Source: an uncultured Lachnospiraceae bacterium
GTDB taxonomy: Bacteria > Bacillota > Clostridia > Lachnospirales > Lachnospiraceae
Reading direction: 5' to 3'
Assembly (NCBI GenBank): GCA_944376125.1
Contig: CALWBQ010000034.1
Coordinates: forward strand, 100,833 to 164,832
DNA length: 64,000 bases
Part shown: piece by piece, positions 60,288-64,000 of the stretch
Layout: the number at the start of each line of letters is the position of its first letter
Numbering within the stretch: position 1 is the first letter of the stretch
The notes under the pieces: model-generated
The model's input: only the letters and a program-made list of their open reading frames with translations
What the model was told of the DNA's origin: nothing
Databases searched by the model: none
Program-made: the position numbers and the translations under genes

Positions 60288-61697
60288 ATGAAACAATTTT
60301 TGGACAAAGACTTCCTGCTGTCCACCGACATGGCAAAGACTCTGTACCACAACTATGCAGAGACCATGCCGATCGTGGACTACCACTGCCACATCAATCC
60401 CCAAGAAATCTATGAGGACCGGAAGTTTGACAACATTACCCAGGTGTGGCTTGGAGGCGATCATTATAAATGGCGCCAGATGCGCTCCAACGGCGTAGAT
60501 GAAAAATATATCACCGGGGACGCCTCTGACCGTGAAAAATTTCAGAAGTGGGCGGAGACTCTGCCCAAGCTGATCGGCAATCCGCTGTACCACTGGAGTC
60601 ACCTGGAGCTCCGCAGATATTTCGGATATGAAGGATATTTAAATGGCGATACCGCTGAAGAGGTGTGGAACCTGTGCAATGATAAGCTGCAGAATGATCC
60701 TTCTATGCGGGTTCGCGGGCTGATCCGCCATTATAATGTGAAACTGATCTGCACCACCGACGATCCGGTAGATTCTCTGGAATGGCACGAAAAGATCGCC
60801 GCAGATGAGACCTGCAGAGATATCAAAGTCCTGCCTGCCTGGCGTCCCGACAAGGCTATGAATGTGGAAAAACCCACTTACGCAGAATATATTGCTTCCC
60901 TCTCAAAAGCAAGCGGCGTCGAGATCAAAAATTTTGCCTCCCTGAAGGAAGCATTAAAAGTGAGAATGGCTTATTTTGCAGAAAGAGGCTGCTGTGTTTC
61001 CGACCATGCGCTGGAATATGTCATGTATGTTCCCGCAGACGATGCCAAGATTGATGCTATCATAGCAAAGAGCTTAAAAGGTGAGGCCATTTCCAAAGAA
61101 GAGGAATTGATGTACAAAACCGCCTTCATGCTGTTTGTAGCCAAAGAATACAACCGCCTGGGATGGGTGATGCAGCTCCACTACGGATGCAAGCGTGACA
61201 ACAATGCCCTGATGTTTAATCAGATCGGCCCGGACACTGGCTATGACTGCATCAACAACTATGCGCCCAGCGCACAGATGGCTGACTTCTTAAATGCCTT
61301 AAGCGCTACCGGAGAAGTTCCCAAGACTATCATCTATTCCTTAAACCCCAACGATAATGCTGCTATCGGCACCATCATCGGATGCTTCCAGAGCGCTCCC
61401 GCAGGGCGGATTCAGCAGGGTTCCGCCTGGTGGTTCAACGACCACAAGACGGGCATGACAGAGCAGATGACCAGCCTGGCAAACCTGGGCTGCCTGGGCA
61501 ATTTCATCGGTATGCTCACCGATTCCAGAAGTTTCCTGTCCTACACCAGACACGAATACTTCCGAAGAATTATGTGCGATTTGATCGGCGGATGGGTTGA
61601 AAACGGAGAATATCCAGATGATCAGAAATCTCTGGAAGAGATTGTGAAGGGAATTTCCTTCAATAATGCCGTGAACTATTTTGGATTTGATATCTAA
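60288..61697 (+). CDS. uxaC: Uronate isomerase
   Basis: The 469-residue TIM-barrel enzyme has VDYHCHINPQEIYEDR with metal-binding His residues, HWSHLELRRYFG, CTTDDPVDSL, LPAWRPDKAMN, QLHYGCKRDNN and TDSRSFLSYTRHEYFRR. It converts glucuronate or galacturonate to fructuronate or tagaturonate, the first step of the route that continues through uxaA, kdgK and eda. It starts 20 bases after the regulator gene with GAGGAG upstream. The oxidoreductases of the second step are not in the window. Confidence 0.95.
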   Translation: MKQFLDKDFLLSTDMAKTLYHNYAETMPIVDYHCHINPQEIYEDRKFDNITQVWLGGDHYKWRQMRSNGVDEKYITGDASDREKFQKWAETLPKLIGNPLYHWSHLELRRYFGYEGYLNGDTAEEVWNLCNDKLQNDPSMRVRGLIRHYNVKLICTTDDPVDSLEWHEKIAADETCRDIKVLPAWRPDKAMNVEKPTYAEYIASLSKASGVEIKNFASLKEALKVRMAYFAERGCCVSDHALEYVMYVPADDAKIDAIIAKSLKGEAISKEEELMYKTAFMLFVAKEYNRLGWVMQLHYGCKRDNNALMFNQIGPDTGYDCINNYAPSAQMADFLNALSATGEVPKTIIYSLNPNDNAAIGTIIGCFQSAPAGRIQQGSAWWFNDHKTGMTEQMTSLANLGCLGNFIGMLTDSRSFLSYTRHEYFRRIMCDLIGGWVENGEYPDDQKSLEEIVKGISFNNAVNYFGFDI

Positions 61698-61712
61698 ATA
61701 CTGAAAGGATTT

Positions 61713-61744
61713 AACGGCGCGGGCTGAAACCCGCGCCGTTTTTC
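61713..61744 (+). terminator. Terminator of uxaC
   Basis: AACGGCGCGGG (61713-61723) pairs with CCCGCGCCGTT (61730-61740) around CTGAAA, followed by T5. The A-poor upstream side makes it mainly a plus-strand terminator. Confidence 0.9.
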
Positions 61745-61756
61745 TATTCATTTTAT

Positions 61757-62770
61757 TTACAGCATGGCCCCGTCTGCCCCAAACTGGTAGACGGTTCCTT
61801 CAATTGTGAGGCTGGTATCAGCCGCCATGATTCCTCCGTCAGCCGGATCCAGATAGTACCAGGAGTCTCCTGCCTGAGCCCAGCCCAGAACCTTCTGGTA
61901 GTTCTGGAAGTAGTACCAGGAACCGTCAATCAATTTCCATCCGTCAGCCGGGATCACTTGGCTGTAGTCGGTAAATGCCAGTTCCAGGCAAACTGCCCCA
62001 TCAATCCCCTTAACCGTCCCGCTGTCTGTACACTGCCAGACCGTCCGGTTGGGATAACTGTTGACTGTTCCATAGCGGGCATACCAAATATCATACGGAA
62101 TCTGCTCAGTGTCCATTTTATTTACCAGCCAGTCATTGTAGCTGAATACAATCGGGTGAAATCCTGCATCCTGTACGGTCTTGCAGAAGGCGTTTACAAT
62201 ATCGGTAAGCTGCTGCTTGGTAAGCCCGGCATCTGTAACAACCTTGGACTCCACATCCATGGCAATCGGATAGGAAATCTTATAGTCCTTGGCAGTCCGA
62301 ACTGCGAACTGCGCTTCTCTCACTGCATCCTCCACCGTCAGAGCTTGGGAATACAGGTACGTACCCACCTGAAGACCTGCCGCTGCCGCCCCTTTCATAT
62401 TGGCATCAAAATAAGGATCCAGGTCATCGACGTAGCCCATGCGGATAAAAGCAAAGCTCACATCATCGGCAGCCACGGCATTCCAGTCGATATCCTGCTG
62501 GTATTTCGAAACGCTGATTCCCCGGGCGAGTGCTCCCTGAATCACATTGCCCTCTGAATCCACATACTGGCCGTTTACCTTAGTGTAAGGCCCCTGAGCA
62601 GCCGCTGTGTACTCCTGGCTCAGGCCATCTGCCAGCGGCATCCCCACGCCTGGGCCAATTTCTGCAGTATCTGCCAATGCTGTCAGGGTTGCAGCAGAGC
62701 ACATAAGCCCTACCGCTGCGATCAAAGCTGCCAATCTGTTTCTTGTGTTCCTCCTCGTATTATCTGTCAT
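61757..62770 (-). CDS. Secreted GH25 (lysozyme-like) protein with wall-binding repeats
   Basis: The 337-residue protein has a signal peptide ending near AATLTALA, then a GH25 domain (about 84-275) and choline-binding-type repeats (DGWKLIDGSWYYFQNYQKVLGWAQAGDSWYYLD). The catalytic DxE pair is present (IAMDVES, Asp172 and Glu174). However the first Asp of the GIDVSxYQ motif is Ser86 (GISVSKYQQ). GH25 enzymes cut the MurNAc-GlcNAc bond of peptidoglycan. With this change activity may be low or altered. It lies downstream of the uxaC terminator in the opposite direction, with no clear functional partner. Confidence 0.85.
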   Translation of the reverse strand: MTDNTRRNTRNRLAALIAAVGLMCSAATLTALADTAEIGPGVGMPLADGLSQEYTAAAQGPYTKVNGQYVDSEGNVIQGALARGISVSKYQQDIDWNAVAADDVSFAFIRMGYVDDLDPYFDANMKGAAAAGLQVGTYLYSQALTVEDAVREAQFAVRTAKDYKISYPIAMDVESKVVTDAGLTKQQLTDIVNAFCKTVQDAGFHPIVFSYNDWLVNKMDTEQIPYDIWYARYGTVNSYPNRTVWQCTDSGTVKGIDGAVCLELAFTDYSQVIPADGWKLIDGSWYYFQNYQKVLGWAQAGDSWYYLDPADGGIMAADTSLTIEGTVYQFGADGAML

Positions 62771-63040
62771 ATCCTAAATGTCTCCTCCTTACTGCCGGGG
62801 CGGTTTGACACAGCCAGAAACGCCCTCGGTGGTTTCCCCTATCATACTCCAGACCATTTTCTAGTTCAAGAACTGGGAAAAAATTGTAATCATTTGTAAT
62901 ATTTCCGTAAGTATTGAACGGCCGTCAAGGCATCCCGATTCCACATAAAAAAACTCCTCCTTTACACCATTTCCGTGTCCAAGAAGAAGTTTTTTCACAT
63001 CTGCCGCATAAGTTTGAATTTAAGCTGTTATAAAAATAGT
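62771..63040. other. 270-base gap between lysozyme and yebC genes
   Basis: This gap holds the upstream region of the GH25 gene and the terminator of the YebC gene (62947-62995). I see no open frame with a ribosome site in it and no RNA gene. Confidence 0.6.
62947..62995 (-). terminator. Terminator of yebC
   Basis: On the minus-strand RNA the arms AAAAAACUUCUUCUU and AAGGAGGAGUUUUUU pair fully if two or so G-U pairs are allowed, with an inner ACAC/GUGU stem and a final run of U. Confidence 0.8.
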
Positions 63041-63769
63041 TTATTCATCCCAGTTATGGTACACCGCCTGAACATCATCATCCTCATCTAAGAGATCCAG
63101 GGTGCGGGTCAATTTCTTAATGTCTTCATCGCTGGTCAGCTCTACCCAGGTCTGCGGGATCATGGTCACATCAGCCTGCGCCATCGGGATTCCTGCAGCC
63201 TCCAAAGCCTCTCTCACCTGGCTGAATTCGTCCGGTCCGGTCAGGACTTCGTAGCTGTCTTCCTCCTCCGAAAAGTCTTCGGCACCGGCATCCAGGGCCA
63301 GCATCATCAGCTCATCGGCATCCATCTCACAGTCTTCTTTTGCGATAATAATCTGGCCTTTCTTGTCGAAGAGGTAGGAGACACAGCCCGGTGTGCCTAC
63401 ATTCCCGCCGCCCTTGGTAAAGGCGCTTCTGACATTGGCCGCTGTGCGGTTTTTATTATCCGTAAGGGCATCCACAATGATAGCGACGCCGCTGGGACCG
63501 TAGCCCTCATAGGTGATTACCTCGTAATTTACAGCATTGGCATCGCCTGCCGCCTTTTTAATTCCTCTGTCAATAGTATCATTCGGCATATTGTTGGCCT
63601 TTGCCTTTGCAATAACATCGCGCAGCTTGCTGTTATTGGCCGGATCCGGTCCGCCTTCCTTCACGGCAACAGCGATCTCACGGCCGATTACGGTGAAGAT
63701 CTTGCCCTTTGCTGCATCATTCTTTTCTTTCTTATGTTTGATATTTGCGAACTTTGAATGTCCTGACAT
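63041..63769 (-). CDS. YebC/PmpR family regulator
   Basis: The 242-residue protein starts [46 protein letters not shown], the YebC signature, and continues with [20 protein letters not shown] and [37 protein letters not shown]. Members act as transcription factors or, for TACO1-like forms, aid translation of difficult motifs such as polyproline. The length is standard. It is a single gene at the right side of the window. Confidence 0.95.
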   Translation of the reverse strand: MSGHSKFANIKHKKEKNDAAKGKIFTVIGREIAVAVKEGGPDPANNSKLRDVIAKAKANNMPNDTIDRGIKKAAGDANAVNYEVITYEGYGPSGVAIIVDALTDNKNRTAANVRSAFTKGGGNVGTPGCVSYLFDKKGQIIIAKEDCEMDADELMMLALDAGAEDFSEEEDSYEVLTGPDEFSQVREALEAAGIPMAQADVTMIPQTWVELTSDEDIKKLTRTLDLLDEDDDVQAVYHNWDE

Positions 63770-63919
63770 ACAATAACAACTCCTTCTTCTCTATCTTCAG
63801 TGTCAACATCTGTTCTATATTATCACTATTTACTGGCTTTCGCAAGTGGGAACCGAGAAAGAATCCAGAATCTCTTGTAGGTTTACAATACATGTGTTAC
63901 AACTGAATAATTAAAAAGA

Positions 63920-63989
63920 CGGAAATACATTTTCTGTGTTATAGTTTTAGCGACCAAACAAAAACAAAACAAGAAAGGATGTATTTCCG
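63920..63989. repeat. Inverted repeat over the ribosome site of the right-edge gene
   Basis: CGGAAATACAT (63920-63930) and ATGTATTTCCG (63979-63989) are perfect 11-base arms. The right arm covers the end of the AAAGGA ribosome site and ends one base before the ATG. Folding would hide the translation start. Such structures are known in front of transposase genes. Confidence 0.65.
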
Positions 63990-63990
63990 C

Positions 63991-64000
63991 ATGGCTAGTA
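63991..64000 (+). CDS. Start of an open frame at the window edge
   Basis: The final bases read ATGGCTAGTA (Met-Ala-Ser), preceded by AAAGGA. Only three codons are visible, so nothing can be said about the product. The structure over its ribosome site makes a mobile-element gene possible. Confidence 0.4.

Overview
The window looks like the chromosome of a Gram-positive, strictly anaerobic Clostridia member, most likely a Lachnospiraceae-type gut bacterium. The evidence is a single-chain pyruvate:ferredoxin oxidoreductase, a T-box leader on leuS, a tig-clpP-clpX-lon-engB block, a YesMN two-component pair beside a sugar-binding lipoprotein, meso-diaminopimelate dehydrogenase, VanW and YabE-like envelope proteins, choline-binding-type repeats and a cysteine-rich 'HCB' miniprotein. 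Base composition is moderate and codon use looks even. I see no prophage, CRISPR array or rRNA. The only hint of a mobile element is a gene start cut by the right edge.

Layout. 1-3.9 kb: start of a sugar ABC-transporter lipoprotein (minus), diverging from a YesM-type sensor kinase and its AraC-type response regulator. 4.0-7.5 kb: a GntR(YtrA)-ABC ATPase-permease operon. 7.7 kb: a bacteriohemerythrin. 8.2-18.1 kb: an eleven-gene, same-strand locus. It holds a PRD/BglG-type regulator, an RDD membrane protein, PTS IIA, IIB and IIC of the lactose/cellobiose class, a short GrdB-like protein, a cytoplasmic glycosylasparaginase, an M20 dipeptidase, CutC, YitT and a MupG-family 6-phospho-glycosidase. 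This is the most interesting part of the window. 18.3-24.3 kb: nifJ and a VanW protein. 24.5-29.3 kb: PHP phosphoesterase, AI-2E-type exporter, alanyl-tRNA editing protein, the cysteine-rich miniprotein and three small unrecognised genes. 29.4-33.3 kb: T-box-controlled leuS-ddh. 33.3-37.1 kb: CPBP protease, rarA, alcohol dehydrogenase and isochorismatase-family hydrolase. 37.3-40.8 kb: an EF-G-like paralogue with rubredoxin, and a CAP-domain wall protein. 41-43.4 kb: tyrA-aroA. 43.4-49.7 kb: tig, clpP, clpX, lon, engB. 49.9-52 kb: SIMPL lipoprotein, tmRNA, cytidylate kinase-like protein. 52.1-52.3 kb: a duplicated 92-bp palindromic repeat. 52.4-61.7 kb: a hexuronate catabolism region (uxaA, iclR-type regulator, eda, kdgK, a second PfkB kinase, azlCD; divergent lacI-type regulator and uxaC). 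61.8-64 kb: GH25 lysozyme, YebC/PmpR and a gene start at the edge.

How the parts work together. In the hexuronate region uxaC isomerises the uronate, uxaA dehydrates the aldonate to KDG, kdgK phosphorylates it and eda cleaves KDPG to pyruvate and glyceraldehyde-3-P. Two copies of one 14-base operator, in opposite orientation, sit directly behind the two divergent promoters. The 8-18 kb locus can be read as a route in which a PTS imports and phosphorylates a beta-linked amino-sugar conjugate, MupG cuts the phosphodisaccharide, the dipeptidase trims peptide and the glycosylasparaginase frees aspartate from GlcNAc-Asn. That reading is inference; the individual family assignments are well supported.
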